Shown here piece after piece: positions 25,381 through 35,869 of a stretch of 64,000 nucleotides of DNA. The DNA is taken from contig FNQX01000007.1 of the NCBI GenBank assembly GCA_900107575.1, positions 1 to 64,000 on the forward strand. The letters are read 5' to 3'. The DNA is from Lachnospiraceae bacterium NK3A20. Lineage in GTDB: Bacteria > Bacillota > Clostridia > Lachnospirales > Lachnospiraceae. Numbering within the stretch: the first letter of the stretch is position 1; the number at the start of each line of letters is the position of its first letter. The position numbers and the translations under genes are program-made. Under the pieces are notes generated by a model that was not told the origin of the DNA, did not search any database, and worked only from the letters and a program-made list of their open reading frames with translations.

Positions 25381-28044
25381 TTAGATTGCGCCCTTCCTGT
25401 AGTGTCCCGTGGTGAATCCGTCATTCGCAAGAGCATTCGCAATGAGAGAGGCTGCGGCAGTGCTCTCAGGCAGAGCCATAAAGTCCCCAAGGATCGTCTC
25501 TGCCTTCTCCCTGGTCTCGTTCGTGAATATCACCAGTAACGCCCCTGCCCTTTGGAAGATCTCATCTTTTGCCGCGCCATGCAGCGATAGGGGGACGCTG
25601 TTATAAATAATGTTCGTGCAATGCCTGCAATCTGTGCGAACCGGGAGCCAGGCATCCTTCCTGTCTTCGAGATACCAGAAACCGTCCTCTCTGTGTTCAC
25701 AGCACCCCGACGTCTTCCGGACACAGTTCGCCGTGATCATCATCGGGAGACGTCCGTACACAGGCAGAATGTTGTATTCCAGCCTGCCTTGGAATGTCTC
25801 TGTGCTCTCCCGCCCCTGCAGCTCCAGCGGCAGAACGGCGGCATCGCAGAAAGCCGACACCACGGCATCGCTCATTCTGTTCCAGCGATAGACCGAACTA
25901 TCAGCAATAACCACACCATCATAACCTTTTTCGTCAAGAAATTCAATTTCTTCTGCCGTACGGCACAGCCAGCCGTCAATTTGACCATGGAGCCGCTGTG
26001 TGATCTCTTCCATCCACTGCCTGCTGTTCTCCCGGAAAATATACGGCAGCGCGCAGTATATTCTGCGGGTGCGAGGCGTTGCTGGCAGCCTGTCATGGTC
26101 AAAGAGATCAGAGAGTTCCCCGGCCGCGTACGCATTGGGTAGCTCCCCGTCCAGAATGATCCCGGGCGTTTCCAGCGTGAGCGCGGCACGCAGCTGCTCC
26201 TTCGTCGTAACCTGCGCGATCACTCGATGATGTATTCCGGCAGCCACCAGCTCTTTTGCCCCGGCAAGGACGCTCTTTTTAGATTCCGCTTCTGCAAGAG
26301 CGTTTGCTTTAGATTCTGCCCCGGCAAGGACGTTTGTCTTAGGTTCTGCTTCGCTGTCGTCAGTCCCCGTTGCATTTCCACTCAGGGAATCCATCCCGGT
26401 GTCTCCTGCATGCGAAATAATGGGATTCTCGCCGCGCGCAGCTCTGTCCCCGGTTATGGCTGTAAGATCAGTATGGCCGGCCTCATCTCCCACGCAAGTT
26501 TCTTGATGAACATACTGGTCGAGGAGTTTCTCCTCCAGGGCAGAGAGCGCATCCCGGCGCAACGCGTTCAGTGCGCCGACCGGCAGGAAGGCGTTGCCGT
26601 CCGTCTCGATCTCCAGCTCATCGAATGTAAATGCGCTATCTCCCGTCTTATTCAGCCGCTTCCTCAGATCCTCTTCCGTCATCGGGCGGTTCTGCGCCGC
26701 GCTGACTGTCTGCGCTGAAGTGATCGTCACAGAAATCGGATACACACTCTGCATCGCAGCTGCCGATGAGTCCTTTTCACCCATGGATGTAAGACCAGTT
26801 TTGCTCTCACTATCTGACAGGCGCACGATATTATCTTCATTTTGTCGTGCAGCGTTGAAGGCCTTCTCCCGTGTAGCCATTGCCTCGACGGTCAGCCTCG
26901 CCGGCTGCCCGGGGAGAATGACTGCCTTCCCGCGGATGGGCAGCTGCGGTTTCTTCGTAAGGTAACGTTCCCGAATGTCTGCTAGGAGCCGGTCATTTGC
27001 ACCGGCATACCCGGGCTTGCCGAGCGTCACCATGTCTCTGCCGTTTCTCTCGTGATAATAGCCTTCAGAGAGCTCCGCGCGAATGTATAGAGACAGGAGC
27101 TTTGCATGGTCTCTCCGGTCTACTTCCCACTTGCCCGGACGCCCTGCCGCGTCCCACGTATAGAAGCGGTCAATATACTTGCGGTAGAAAGCCGTCACGC
27201 CCGCCGCGTACTCCGGCTTCTTCATCCTGCCTTCGATCTTGAAGCTGTCGATGCCGGCATCAATGAGCTTCGGTAGAATACCGAGCGTGCTCATATCCCG
27301 CATGGATAAGGGATACTGCTCTTTACCCGCGCCTTTTATCTCTACCGGCTGGCGGTTCTCATCCAGTATCGTATAGGGTAGCCTGCACGTGCCGGCGCAT
27401 CTGCCGCGATTGCCGGAGCGACCGCCGAGGAAACTCGACATCAGACACCGCCCCGAATAGGAATAGCACATGGCGCCGTGAATGAAAGCTTCCACCTCAA
27501 TGCCCGTCTGCCGGATCGCACGGATTTCAGCTAACGACAGCTCTCTTGCCGGCACGAGTCTGGATACACCGAGCCTTTGATAGAAACGTGCGGATTCGGG
27601 GAGCGTTGCGGAGAGCTGCGTGGATGCGTGGAGAAGAAGTCCCGGACAGGCCTTTCGGAGCATGGCGAGAACGCCCAGATCCTGCACGATGACGCCGTCG
27701 AGACCATGAGCATACATGCGGCGCACCATGTCAACACAGTCCTGCAGCTCTTTCTCTCTCACGAGGACGTTGACCGTCATGTAGACTCTCACCCCGTGAA
27801 GGTGTGCCGTCCGGATCACAGTGATGATCTCTTCTTCCGTGAAATTCTCCGCGTATGCCCTGGCACCGAAGGAGGGACCTCCCAGATACACGGCATCACA
27901 CCCTGCGTTCACGGCACCGATGAAACCCTCCATGCTGCCGGCAGGTGAGAGGAGCTCCACGCGCTTTGCTGTGCCTGTTGTTTTGTTGTCAGATATTGTA
28001 TTCAAATTGATGCCACCGTGCCGCGTTCTTCGCGGCATCCGCAT
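25381..28044 (-). CDS. U32 family peptidase (collagenase-like), 887 residues
   Basis: U32 proteins include collagenases and RNA- or cofactor-hydroxylation factors. The N-terminal part has LLSPAGSMEGFIGAVNAGCDAVYLGG and YLGGPSFGAR; the cysteine-rich signature EAFIHGAMCYSYSGRCLMSS and GNRGRCAGTCRLPY follow near residue 185. A long DUF3656-like extension makes it about twice the basic length, typical of the long clostridial form, with a second cysteine cluster (CVRKTSGCCEH, then CRHCTNI). A linker near residue 580 has three 10-residue repeats around AESKANALAE. The start is uncertain: a TTG 13 codons in has a better-placed GGTGG. Confidence 0.87.
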   Translation of the reverse strand: MRMPRRTRHGGINLNTISDNKTTGTAKRVELLSPAGSMEGFIGAVNAGCDAVYLGGPSFGARAYAENFTEEEIITVIRTAHLHGVRVYMTVNVLVREKELQDCVDMVRRMYAHGLDGVIVQDLGVLAMLRKACPGLLLHASTQLSATLPESARFYQRLGVSRLVPARELSLAEIRAIRQTGIEVEAFIHGAMCYSYSGRCLMSSFLGGRSGNRGRCAGTCRLPYTILDENRQPVEIKGAGKEQYPLSMRDMSTLGILPKLIDAGIDSFKIEGRMKKPEYAAGVTAFYRKYIDRFYTWDAAGRPGKWEVDRRDHAKLLSLYIRAELSEGYYHERNGRDMVTLGKPGYAGANDRLLADIRERYLTKKPQLPIRGKAVILPGQPARLTVEAMATREKAFNAARQNEDNIVRLSDSESKTGLTSMGEKDSSAAAMQSVYPISVTITSAQTVSAAQNRPMTEEDLRKRLNKTGDSAFTFDELEIETDGNAFLPVGALNALRRDALSALEEKLLDQYVHQETCVGDEAGHTDLTAITGDRAARGENPIISHAGDTGMDSLSGNATGTDDSEAEPKTNVLAGAESKANALAEAESKKSVLAGAKELVAAGIHHRVIAQVTTKEQLRAALTLETPGIILDGELPNAYAAGELSDLFDHDRLPATPRTRRIYCALPYIFRENSRQWMEEITQRLHGQIDGWLCRTAEEIEFLDEKGYDGVVIADSSVYRWNRMSDAVVSAFCDAAVLPLELQGRESTETFQGRLEYNILPVYGRLPMMITANCVRKTSGCCEHREDGFWYLEDRKDAWLPVRTDCRHCTNIIYNSVPLSLHGAAKDEIFQRAGALLVIFTNETREKAETILGDFMALPESTAAASLIANALANDGFTTGHYRKGAI

Positions 28045-28175
28045 GCGAAATCGCTAAAGCGATTCACCGCGCAGGCGGTTTCGCATGTATCGGTCCTCGG
28101 GGACGCTTGCGTCACCGAGGATCGTTTGGGAGGCACGCATCAGCGTCGCTCCCAAACTTATGCCCCATCAATAAA
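28022..28175. repeat. Intergenic region with three strong stem-loops
   Basis: Between the U32 gene and the zapA terminator lie a branched palindrome (outer arms ATGCGAAA/TTTCGCAT, 28043-28087, inner AATCGC-TAAA-GCGATT), a hairpin TCCTCGG...CCGAGGA with inner GACGC/GCGTC (about 28094-28121) and a hairpin GTTTGGGAG...CTCCCAAAC (about 28124-28157). No open frame is supported. Confidence 0.7.
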
Positions 28176-28179
28176 TAAA

Positions 28180-28204
28180 GGCGCAGGATTTCTCATCTTG
28201 CGCC
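28180..28204 (-). terminator. Terminator after zapA
   Basis: Minus-strand stem GGCGCAAGAT/ATCCTGCGCC with one G-U pair and a five-base loop, followed by TTTATTTATT. It lies 35 bases past the zapA stop. Confidence 0.8.
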
Positions 28205-28238
28205 CCCGTGTTCACGTTCTGTGAAGTTGATGAAATGA

Positions 28239-28673
28239 CTATCTGTTGTTCCTCGCATCCTCTGCTCTGGTCTTGATCTCGGTCTCCAGGCGGATGATCT
28301 TCTTCGAGAGCTCATCGTTGGCTTCCCTGAGCTCTTTGACCGTCTTCTCACTCGCAGCGAGCTTCATGTCGGTCGCGACCTTCTCGCTCTTGAAGTTGTA
28401 CAGCTCCGTCACCTTCGCGGACTCTGCGTCCTGGAGCTCCTGGTACTGTTTCTGCAGACGGAAATAGTCGTCCGCGATGTTGATCTGCATGAGGATGTTC
28501 TTGTAATCAGTCGTCAGGCGGGAGTAGCCTTCATTCTTCTGGAATTCGGAGATCTTGCCGTTGAGGTAAGTCGCGATTCTCTGAATATAATCCGCGCTCT
28601 CGTAGCCGGCAAGCGTGTAGACCTTGCCGTCAATGATCACTTCTGCGCTCGTTTTATTTGCATTGGAAGCCAT
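28239..28673 (-). CDS. zapA: Cell division protein ZapA
   Basis: ZapA binds FtsZ and bundles its filaments at midcell. The 144-residue product has the ZapA globular domain (about 8-70: AEVIIDGKVYTLAGYESADY, IQRIATYLN) followed by a long coiled coil (about 75-140) rich in Lys and Glu, as in the clostridial form. It stands immediately downstream of ruvB on the same strand and has a terminator after it, so it probably closes the ruvA/ruvB-zapA stretch. A zapA-U32 peptidase neighbourhood is common in Bacillota. Confidence 0.9.
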   Translation of the reverse strand: MASNANKTSAEVIIDGKVYTLAGYESADYIQRIATYLNGKISEFQKNEGYSRLTTDYKNILMQINIADDYFRLQKQYQELQDAESAKVTELYNFKSEKVATDMKLAASEKTVKELREANDELSKKIIRLETEIKTRAEDARNNR

Positions 28674-28717
28674 AACTTCACTCCACCCTTCTCAAACTGA
28701 TTGTAGTTATAGTAATT

Positions 28718-29725
28718 TTACTCATCCGAGGACGGCAATTCAAGGTTAAAATGCGCGTACGCCTGCTGCGTCGCAACGCGCCCCTTCGGTGTGCGCATGA
28801 GAAGGCCGTTCTGCAGAAGGTAGGGTTCGATGACGTCCTCGATCGTGCCGGCGTCCTCGCCGATCGCCGCAGCCAGGGTATCGAGTCCGACCGGCCCGCC
28901 GCCGAAGGTGCCGATAATCGTCCGGAGGATCCGCTGGTCATTCCGGTCCAGTCCCATCTTGTCGATATCCATCTTGTCAAGCGCCGAAACCGCGATCTCT
29001 TCTGTTATTTTCCCATTGTAGACGACGAGTGCGTAATCCCGCACGCGCTTGAGGATACGATTGGCGAGTCTCGGCGTCCCGCGGCTGCGCCTTGCCATCT
29101 CCCGCGCACCCATCTCGTCGACCTCGACGCCGAGCTTAGCCGCAGAATTTTTGATAATCCGGCAGAGCTCGTCCACGTTGTAGAATTCGAGGCGCTGGAT
29201 CATGCCGAAACGATCGCGCAGCGGCGCAGATAAAAGGCCTGCTCTGGTCGTCGCGCCGACCAACGTGAAATGCGGCAGGTCCAGGCGGATCGACTTCGCC
29301 GTCGCACCCTTGCCGATCATGATGTCGATCGCGAAATCCTCCATCGCAGGGTACAGCACTTCCTCGACCTGCTTATTCAGACGGTGAATCTCATCGACGA
29401 AGAGAATGTCCCCTTCCTTGAGGCCGTTCAGGATCGCCGCCATCTCCCCCGGCTTCTCGATCGCGGGGCCGGAGGTGATCTTAATGTGCACGCCCATCTC
29501 GTTCGCGAGAATCTGCGAGAGTGTGGTCTTGCCAAGGCCGGGCGGCCCGTAGAACAGGATGTGGTCGAGCGGTTCATGGCGGATCTTCGCCGCCTGGATC
29601 GCGATTTTCACGCTCTCCTTGATCTTATTCTGTCCAATATAGCCTTCCAGCGTCTGCGGACGAAGCGTGTTCTCGATTCCTACGTCTTCCTCCGTCGCGC
29701 TGGTATTGATCATACGACGTTCCAT
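28718..29725 (-). CDS. ruvB: Holliday junction branch migration ATPase RuvB
   Basis: RuvB is the hexameric motor that, with RuvA, migrates Holliday junctions for the RecU resolvase. The start [14 protein letters not shown] gives 335 residues; AGGA lies six bases upstream. Walker A is [12 protein letters not shown], Walker B is [12 protein letters not shown], and [19 protein letters not shown] follows; the winged-helix C-terminus ends [11 protein letters not shown], as in the family. ruvA lies upstream, separated by a PH-domain gene and an expanded copy of the dispersed hairpin element. Confidence 0.96.
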   Translation of the reverse strand: MERRMINTSATEEDVGIENTLRPQTLEGYIGQNKIKESVKIAIQAAKIRHEPLDHILFYGPPGLGKTTLSQILANEMGVHIKITSGPAIEKPGEMAAILNGLKEGDILFVDEIHRLNKQVEEVLYPAMEDFAIDIMIGKGATAKSIRLDLPHFTLVGATTRAGLLSAPLRDRFGMIQRLEFYNVDELCRIIKNSAAKLGVEVDEMGAREMARRSRGTPRLANRILKRVRDYALVVYNGKITEEIAVSALDKMDIDKMGLDRNDQRILRTIIGTFGGGPVGLDTLAAAIGEDAGTIEDVIEPYLLQNGLLMRTPKGRVATQQAYAHFNLELPSSDE

Positions 29726-29745
29726 GTAACTTCCTGTTAGTGATA

Positions 29746-29858
29746 CTGAATATCTGCTCTGGTACGTCCGGAGAAGCAAGCTCTTGGGTTAAGCCCTTGG
29801 GCTAAGCCCTTGGGCTAAGCCCTTGGGCTTTTGCTTCGGGCTGTACTGAACAGATACT
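29746..29858 (+). repeat. Dispersed hairpin element, expanded copy
   Basis: Ends read CTGAATATCT (left) and CTGAACAGATAC (right); inner arms are GAAGCAAG and TTGCTTC. The loop holds four tandem 13-bp units of TAAGCCCTTGGGC, the first degenerate (29777-29789) and three perfect (29790-29828). It lies between ruvB and the PH-domain gene. Other copies are listed separately. Confidence 0.85.
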
Positions 29859-29875
29859 ATTGCTGATTATAGCGA

Positions 29876-30319
29876 TCAATGATTGTCATCCTGATCGTCC
29901 GCGTCCGGTTCGGCGCCTTCGAACTCCGGCCCCTCGCCATAGGCATCGCCACCATAGCCCGCGCTGCCGTCCATGCTCTCTCTGGCGTAAACACGGTTCC
30001 TGCGCCTTGCCTGCTCCACGGAGTCGGACAGCATTTCCTTGACCTCAATCGAATTCTTTACATTCAGAATATCGAAATTCTGCATGGTCTTGTCCGCGCT
30101 GTCACAATGGATCGTACCGGTACCTGTGATTTTCTGCCAGAGACTGCGCGTCAGCGTAAGGTCCGTAATGCGGTAGAGCCGCACCTCGTCCTCTCTGGAA
30201 TTCAATATCTCCGTGTTGATATACAGCCGGTCTTCGGTCAGCTCGTATATTGTGAACGTCCAGGGCAGGCCCAGAAAATTCCGCTTTCTGTCATGCCATA
30301 TTGCCTTTTTGTGTATCAT
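29876..30319 (-). CDS. PH-domain (DUF304-like) protein
   Basis: A 147-residue protein with one bacterial PH domain of the YdbS/YdbT type: TFTIYELTEDRLYINTEIL near residue 20, then EVRLYRITDLTLTRSLWQKI and GTGTIHCDSADK. No membrane helix is present, unlike most DUF304 proteins, and the C-terminal 40 residues are acidic and Gly-rich (GYGGDAYGEGPEFEGAEPD). Function is unknown. It sits between ruvA and ruvB, an odd insertion in what is usually an adjacent pair. Confidence 0.8.
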   Translation of the reverse strand: MIHKKAIWHDRKRNFLGLPWTFTIYELTEDRLYINTEILNSREDEVRLYRITDLTLTRSLWQKITGTGTIHCDSADKTMQNFDILNVKNSIEVKEMLSDSVEQARRRNRVYARESMDGSAGYGGDAYGEGPEFEGAEPDADDQDDNH

Positions 30320-30440
30320 CTCTCACCTCTTCGTGGAACTGCATACTTATGATCTGACTCCCCTGCATATCCGACGGAACGCTCCAGACCGCTCTGAACA
30401 GATACCGCATCGTTTCTATGAAAATAGAAGGCGCCCTGGA

Positions 30441-31085
30441 TTACAGGAATCTGAGCGCTGACTTAAGTATCGTCTCCGTGTCCGCGTCCTCCGGCAACGC
30501 GCCGTTGGCCTTTGCCTTTCGCACTGCCCCAACTGCCTCGTTTCTGGGATAACCAAGTGCTGCCAGTGCCTCCACGGCCTCTTCTCCCGCGCCAGCTTCG
30601 CCATTGTCATCGCCGAAGCCCGGCAGATGGAGTGCCGCAGCGAATTCATTGCCTTCCAAATCCTCTCCGGTCGAAACTTCCAGTTTGTCTTTCAGCTCTA
30701 AGACGAGGCGTTCTGCTGTTTTCCGGCCGACGCCCGGCGCCTTCGCAATCCTTTTGGCGTCGCCGGAGACAATCGCAAACCGCAGCTCGTCCGCGCTCAT
30801 GGCAGACAACAGCGCAAGCCCCGCCTTCGGCCCGATTCCGCTCACGGTGATGAGGCTTTTGAAGAGATTCAGCTCCTCTCGGCCTGGGAAGCCGATGAGG
30901 CTCATGGCGCCTTCTCTGTCAACATTCATATAGGTATAGAGGCGGACCGTTTCCTCCCTGCCGGCGGCTGCGAGGCGTCCCGCGGTATCCCCCGAGACGA
31001 GCACGGCAAAGCCCACGCCGCCCACATTGATCACGGCATAGCCATCGCCGATTTCATCCACGCTGCCTTCCACAAAAGCTATCAT
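30441..31085 (-). CDS. ruvA: Holliday junction DNA-binding protein RuvA
   Basis: RuvA binds the four-way junction as a tetramer and loads RuvB. The start MIAFVEGSVDEIGDG (214 residues) follows GAGG by six bases; an alternative start four codons earlier is less likely. The OB domain (1-65), helix-hairpin-helix pair (TVSGIGPKAGLALLSAMS and KAPGVGRKTAERLVLEL) and C-terminal UBA-like domain III (EAVEALAALGYPRNEAVGAV) are all present. It is slightly longer than average through an acidic linker before domain III. Confidence 0.95.
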   Translation of the reverse strand: MIAFVEGSVDEIGDGYAVINVGGVGFAVLVSGDTAGRLAAAGREETVRLYTYMNVDREGAMSLIGFPGREELNLFKSLITVSGIGPKAGLALLSAMSADELRFAIVSGDAKRIAKAPGVGRKTAERLVLELKDKLEVSTGEDLEGNEFAAALHLPGFGDDNGEAGAGEEAVEALAALGYPRNEAVGAVRKAKANGALPEDADTETILKSALRFL

Positions 31086-31121
31086 TTGCGTCCTCATTCA
31101 TTTCTGTTATGATAAAGCATG

Positions 31122-31181
31122 CTGAATATCTATTCTGGCATTCTGCAGCACCAAGTGCCTTGGGCTGTCCTGAGCAGAGAT
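31122..31181 (+). repeat. Dispersed hairpin element, short copy
   Basis: Left end CTGAATATCT, then TTCTGG and a central CCAAGTGCCTTGG palindrome, right end CTGAGCAGAGATA. It resembles the 29746-29858 element without expansion and lies between the divergent ruvA and histidine-phosphatase genes. Confidence 0.6.
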
Positions 31182-31239
31182 ATTAAGCATACTTATCTAG
31201 AATAACATGTCAGAAATAACAAGACAAGGAAGGCTGAGA

Positions 31240-31968
31240 ATGAGACTGATATTCATCCGCCACGCGGAACCGGATTATGAGAAACACACCCTGACAGAGA
31301 AGGGCTTCCGTGAAGCCAATATTCTGTCCGAGCGCGTCACGAAATGGAACATCGACGCGGCGTTCGTCTCACCGCTCGAGCGCGCCGTCCTGACGGCAAA
31401 GCCCTCGCTGGACAAGTTAAATATCCAGCCCACGATCGTCCCCTGGCTGCAGGAGTTCTCTTATCCCATCACCGATCCCACAACGGGCAAGCCGCACGTG
31501 CCGTGGGACTTCATGCCGGAATTCTGGACGAAGGAACCTCTCCTGTTCGATCACGAGAATTTCTATCAGGCGGACATCCTGCAATCGAATCCTGCTTATG
31601 AGCCCGCGGTGATGGCGCTCAGAAAGGGGCTCGACGACATCCTCGCCGGCTATGGCTATCACAGGAAGGGTTCGTACTATGCAATCGAGGATGAGAAAGT
31701 CCTAGATGATGACGAGAAGACGATCGTCTTCTTCGGCCACCTCGGCGCCAACTTCGAAGCCATGGGATATCTTCTGGGTATCTCTCCGCTCGTACTGCAG
31801 CAGTCCGTTTTCCTCGCGCCGACCGCCGTCTCCATCCTGAACTTCGAGAAAAGACTGCCCGGTCAAGCCATGGCAAGAGCACAGGTCATCGGCGACACCA
31901 GGCACCTCTTTGATGCAGGGGAGCCCATCTCCAACCACGGCGCGTTCTCGCGTGTGAAGGACATGTGA
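31240..31968 (+). CDS. Histidine phosphatase family protein
   Basis: A phosphoglycerate-mutase-like phosphatase of 242 residues. The catalytic RHAEPDY sits at the N-terminus (MRLIFIRHAEPDY, phospho-His at residue 8), with TEKGFREA and SPLERAVLTAK following, and a later GHLGANFEAMG supplying the second His. The start is chosen because AAGGAAGG lies just upstream; an upstream ATG in frame has no ribosome site. Substrate is not evident. It is one of only four plus-strand genes and is divergent from ruvA. Confidence 0.88.
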   Translation: MRLIFIRHAEPDYEKHTLTEKGFREANILSERVTKWNIDAAFVSPLERAVLTAKPSLDKLNIQPTIVPWLQEFSYPITDPTTGKPHVPWDFMPEFWTKEPLLFDHENFYQADILQSNPAYEPAVMALRKGLDDILAGYGYHRKGSYYAIEDEKVLDDDEKTIVFFGHLGANFEAMGYLLGISPLVLQQSVFLAPTAVSILNFEKRLPGQAMARAQVIGDTRHLFDAGEPISNHGAFSRVKDM

Positions 31969-32050
31969 ACGCGCAGCTGTCCCACATGGTTCTGCTACAG
32001 TAGCGGCGCGTACGCGCGAACTTTCTCGCGCATCGTGAATATGTCATTTT

Positions 32051-32107
32051 TAAGAACAGCCCGGAGCAGCAAGCCCTTCGGCTTTTGCTTCGGCCTGTAT
32101 TCGTATC
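32051..32107 (+). repeat. Dispersed hairpin element, degenerate copy
   Basis: Contains CCCGGAGCAGCAAGCCC, TTCGGCTTTTGCTTCGG and CTGTATTCGTATC, matching the core and right end of the element family. It lies between the convergent histidine-phosphatase and leuD genes, where it could act as a terminator in both directions. Confidence 0.65.
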
Positions 32108-32113
32108 AATGCT

Positions 32114-32605
32114 TCAGTTCTTGGAATTGATATAGGGGATGAGGCCGCCGGCGTCAATGAGCTGCTGCATGAAAGGCGGGAAGGCCTGGCTCTGGAAGGT
32201 CAATCCAGTCGTCTCATCAGTGATGAGGCCGGTCTCGAAGTCCACAAAGACCTGGTCTCCTTCCTTGATGTTCTGCGCTGCCTCCGGGCAGGCCACAATG
32301 GGCAGGCCGATGTCGATGGCGTTTCGGTAGAAAATTCTCGCGAAAGTCTCCGCAATGACACAGGAGACGCCGGCAGCCTTGATCGCGATCGGCGCGTGCT
32401 CTCTGGAGGAGCCGCAGCCGAAGTTCTTGTTCGCTACGATAATATCTCCCGGTTTCACCTTTTTGATAAAATCTTTGTCAATATCCTCCATGCAATGTTT
32501 CGCAAGTTCTTCCGGCTCGCTCGATGCCAGGTATCTTGCGGGGATAATGACGTCAGTATCAATATTGTCTCCGAACTTGTGTACCGTTCCTCTTGCTTCT
32601 CTCAT
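32114..32605 (-). CDS. leuD: 3-isopropylmalate dehydratase small subunit
   Basis: LeuD pairs with LeuC to isomerise isopropylmalate in leucine synthesis. The start [18 protein letters not shown] (163 residues) is preceded by GGAG at eight bases. The swivelling-domain signature [12 protein letters not shown] near residue 61 and the N-terminal [14 protein letters not shown] match the short clostridial/archaeal-type LeuD. It follows leuC by 231 bases, a gap that holds a copy of the dispersed hairpin element, so the pair may not be equally expressed. Confidence 0.95.
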   Translation of the reverse strand: MREARGTVHKFGDNIDTDVIIPARYLASSEPEELAKHCMEDIDKDFIKKVKPGDIIVANKNFGCGSSREHAPIAIKAAGVSCVIAETFARIFYRNAIDIGLPIVACPEAAQNIKEGDQVFVDFETGLITDETTGLTFQSQAFPPFMQQLIDAGGLIPYINSKN

Positions 32606-32704
32606 ATTGTATTCTCCCGCGGACAGGTTGGTGCCTGCCCGCCATCTGTTGCCCTTCCCCGGAATCAGCGCAGGGGTAGGATCCAATTTCAATTGTTATG
32701 CAGG

Positions 32705-32783
32705 CGTATCTGTTCATTACAGCCTGAAGCAAACGCCCAAGGGCTTAGCCCAAGGGCTTGCTTCTCCGAACGCACCAAAGTAG
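32705..32783 (-). repeat. Dispersed hairpin element between leuC and leuD
   Basis: Read on the minus strand it has CTTTGGTGCG, GGAGAAGCAAGCCC, two 13-bp units of GCCCTTGGGCTTA type, TTTGCTTC and the right end GAACAGATACG. Orientation is opposite to the 29746 copy. No terminator-like T-run is seen. Confidence 0.8.
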
Positions 32784-32836
32784 CTAATCAGCAGGCAGGC
32801 CACGATTTCGCCTTGCGAAATCCCCGCGAAGCAAAC

Positions 32837-34102
32837 TCAGCATGCCGTGGGGTCTGCGATTTTCCCTGCAATCGCACTGGCAGCAGCCGTGGCCGGACTT
32901 GCGAGGTAGATTTCGGACGTCGTGTCTCCCATGCGGCCTACGAAGTTGCGGTTCGTCGTGGATACGCACCGCTCGCCCGCCGCGAGAATGCCCATGTAGC
33001 CGCCAAGGCAGGGTCCGCAGGTCGGTGTCGATACGACGGCGCCTGCCTCGAGGAAAATACGAATCAGGCCTTCCTCCATTGCCTGCAAATAGATCTTGTT
33101 CGTCGCGGGAATCACGATGACGCGTACGCCCTCCGCCACATGGCGGCCCTTCAGGATATCTGCCGCCTGCCGAAGATCCTGGATGCGACCATTCGTACAG
33201 GAACCGATGACCACCTGATCAATGGTGATCTCCGGAATCTCATCTAAGGTCCTTGCATTCTCCGGAAGGTGCGGGAAGGCAACGGTCGGGCGTATCTTCG
33301 AAAGGTCGATGTCAATGACCCTTACGTACTCCGCATCGTCGTCCGGTGCGAAGATCTTTGACTCGTCCACTTCCGCGCCGTGCTCCTTCTCATAGGCAAG
33401 GGTCTTCTCATCTACAGGGAAGATGCCGTTCTTGCCCCCCGCCTCGATCGCCATATTGGAGATAGTGAAGCGATCATCCATGGAGAGAGCTGCGACGCCG
33501 GAGCCAGCGAATTCCATCGACTGGTACAGTGCGCCATCCACGCCGATCTCTCCTATGATGTGCAGAATGACATCCTTACCGGACACCCGGGGCTGCAGCT
33601 CGCCGCGCAGGCGGAAACAAATGGCTTCCGGCACACGGAACCACGCCTTGCCCGTCGCCATGCCTGCTGCCATATCCGTGGAGCCGACACCGGTAGAGAA
33701 AGCGCCGAGCGCGCCGTAGGTGCAGGTGTGAGAATCCGCGCCGATGATGACATCGCCGGGGGAGACGAGGCCGGATTCCGGCAGGAGCGCATGCTCGATG
33801 CCCATCTGTCCTACCTCGAAATAATTCGTGATCTTATTGCGCTTTGCAAACTCGCGGACACATTTACAGTTCTCCGCGGACTTGATGTCCTTCGCGGGAA
33901 CAAAGTGGTCCGGCACGAGGGCGATCTTGTCCTTGTCGAAAACACCCTCCGTCTTGAATTTGTCCATCTCTTTGATGGCAACCGGCGCCGTGATATCGTT
34001 GCCCAGCACCAGATCCAGATCCGCTTCAATGAGCTGCCCTGCCGTAACGCTAGCAAGACCTGCGCCCTTCGCCAGGATCTTCTGTGTCATCGTCATGCCC
34101 AT
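32837..34102 (-). CDS. leuC: 3-isopropylmalate dehydratase large subunit
   Basis: The iron-sulfur aconitase-family subunit of isopropylmalate isomerase, 421 residues from [21 protein letters not shown] nine bases upstream fixes this start; the open frame extends about 50 codons further without similarity. [15 protein letters not shown] (first cluster Cys), [13 protein letters not shown] and [13 protein letters not shown] supply the 4Fe-4S ligands. It is in the ilvN-ilvC-leuC-leuD run, downstream of ilvC by 88 bases. Confidence 0.96.
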   Translation of the reverse strand: MGMTMTQKILAKGAGLASVTAGQLIEADLDLVLGNDITAPVAIKEMDKFKTEGVFDKDKIALVPDHFVPAKDIKSAENCKCVREFAKRNKITNYFEVGQMGIEHALLPESGLVSPGDVIIGADSHTCTYGALGAFSTGVGSTDMAAGMATGKAWFRVPEAICFRLRGELQPRVSGKDVILHIIGEIGVDGALYQSMEFAGSGVAALSMDDRFTISNMAIEAGGKNGIFPVDEKTLAYEKEHGAEVDESKIFAPDDDAEYVRVIDIDLSKIRPTVAFPHLPENARTLDEIPEITIDQVVIGSCTNGRIQDLRQAADILKGRHVAEGVRVIVIPATNKIYLQAMEEGLIRIFLEAGAVVSTPTCGPCLGGYMGILAAGERCVSTTNRNFVGRMGDTTSEIYLASPATAAASAIAGKIADPTAC

Positions 34103-34190
34103 AACAGGATTCCTCCTTCTGTATCCACAGATGTGAAAGAGCAGGGGCGTCATGCGTCCCTGCTCCGAATTAACTGTTCTGCATTCAAGT

Positions 34191-35255
<1,065 letters not shown>

Positions 35256-35263
35256 TCATGAGC

Positions 35264-35815
35264 TTAGTGGTGCGTGACATTCTCTTTTCGGAACGGATGA
35301 TAGACACTGCCATCCTCGCGGATCTCAATGACGTTGTCCAGGCCTCTGCCAAGACCCGCGATACCGGTCCTTGCGAGCTCGACGATGGTGTAGTTATCGA
35401 GAAGCCGAAGGAACGCGTCCACCTTGCCGGTATTGCCCGTAATCTCGATCATCAGGGATTCCGGACCGACGTCGATGATGTTGCCGCGGAAGATGTTGGT
35501 GATCGAAATGATACCCTGCCGCTCTTCATCTTTTGCGAGGACCTTGATCATCGCAAGTTCCCGGTAGACCGACTCTTCCGGCTTCAGTTCATGAATGTCA
35601 CAGACATCGACGAGTTTCCTGACCTGCTTCTCTATCTGCTCGAGGATGTCATCGTCTCCACTGGCGGCAATCGTGATCCTCGTGATCTTGGGATCTGCCG
35701 TGATGCCCGCAGTGATGGATTCGATGTTGTAGCCGCGTCTGGAGAACAGCCCCGAGATCCGGGACAGTACGCCGGAGGTGTTGTCTACGAGAAGCTGGAA
35801 AACTTTAGTCTGCAT
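35264..35815 (-). CDS. ilvN: Acetolactate synthase small subunit, copy beside ilvC
   Basis: The regulatory subunit that gives acetolactate synthase valine feedback and full activity. The start MQTKVFQLLVDNTSG (183 residues) follows GGAAAGGAT. It has the N-terminal ACT domain (about 1-75, GVLSRISGLFSRRGYNIES) and the C-terminal ALS domain ending ELARTGIAGLGRG. A second, shorter paralogue lies beside ilvB at 41.2 kb, so this copy is separated from the large-subunit gene. It opens the ilv-leu run after a leader of about 120 nt. Confidence 0.93.
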   Translation of the reverse strand: MQTKVFQLLVDNTSGVLSRISGLFSRRGYNIESITAGITADPKITRITIAASGDDDILEQIEKQVRKLVDVCDIHELKPEESVYRELAMIKVLAKDEERQGIISITNIFRGNIIDVGPESLMIEITGNTGKVDAFLRLLDNYTIVELARTGIAGLGRGLDNVIEIREDGSVYHPFRKENVTHH

Positions 35816-35869
35816 CGAATATCCTTTCCTGTTCTCCCGATACCTTCTGCCCTGTAAACCGATCAAACC

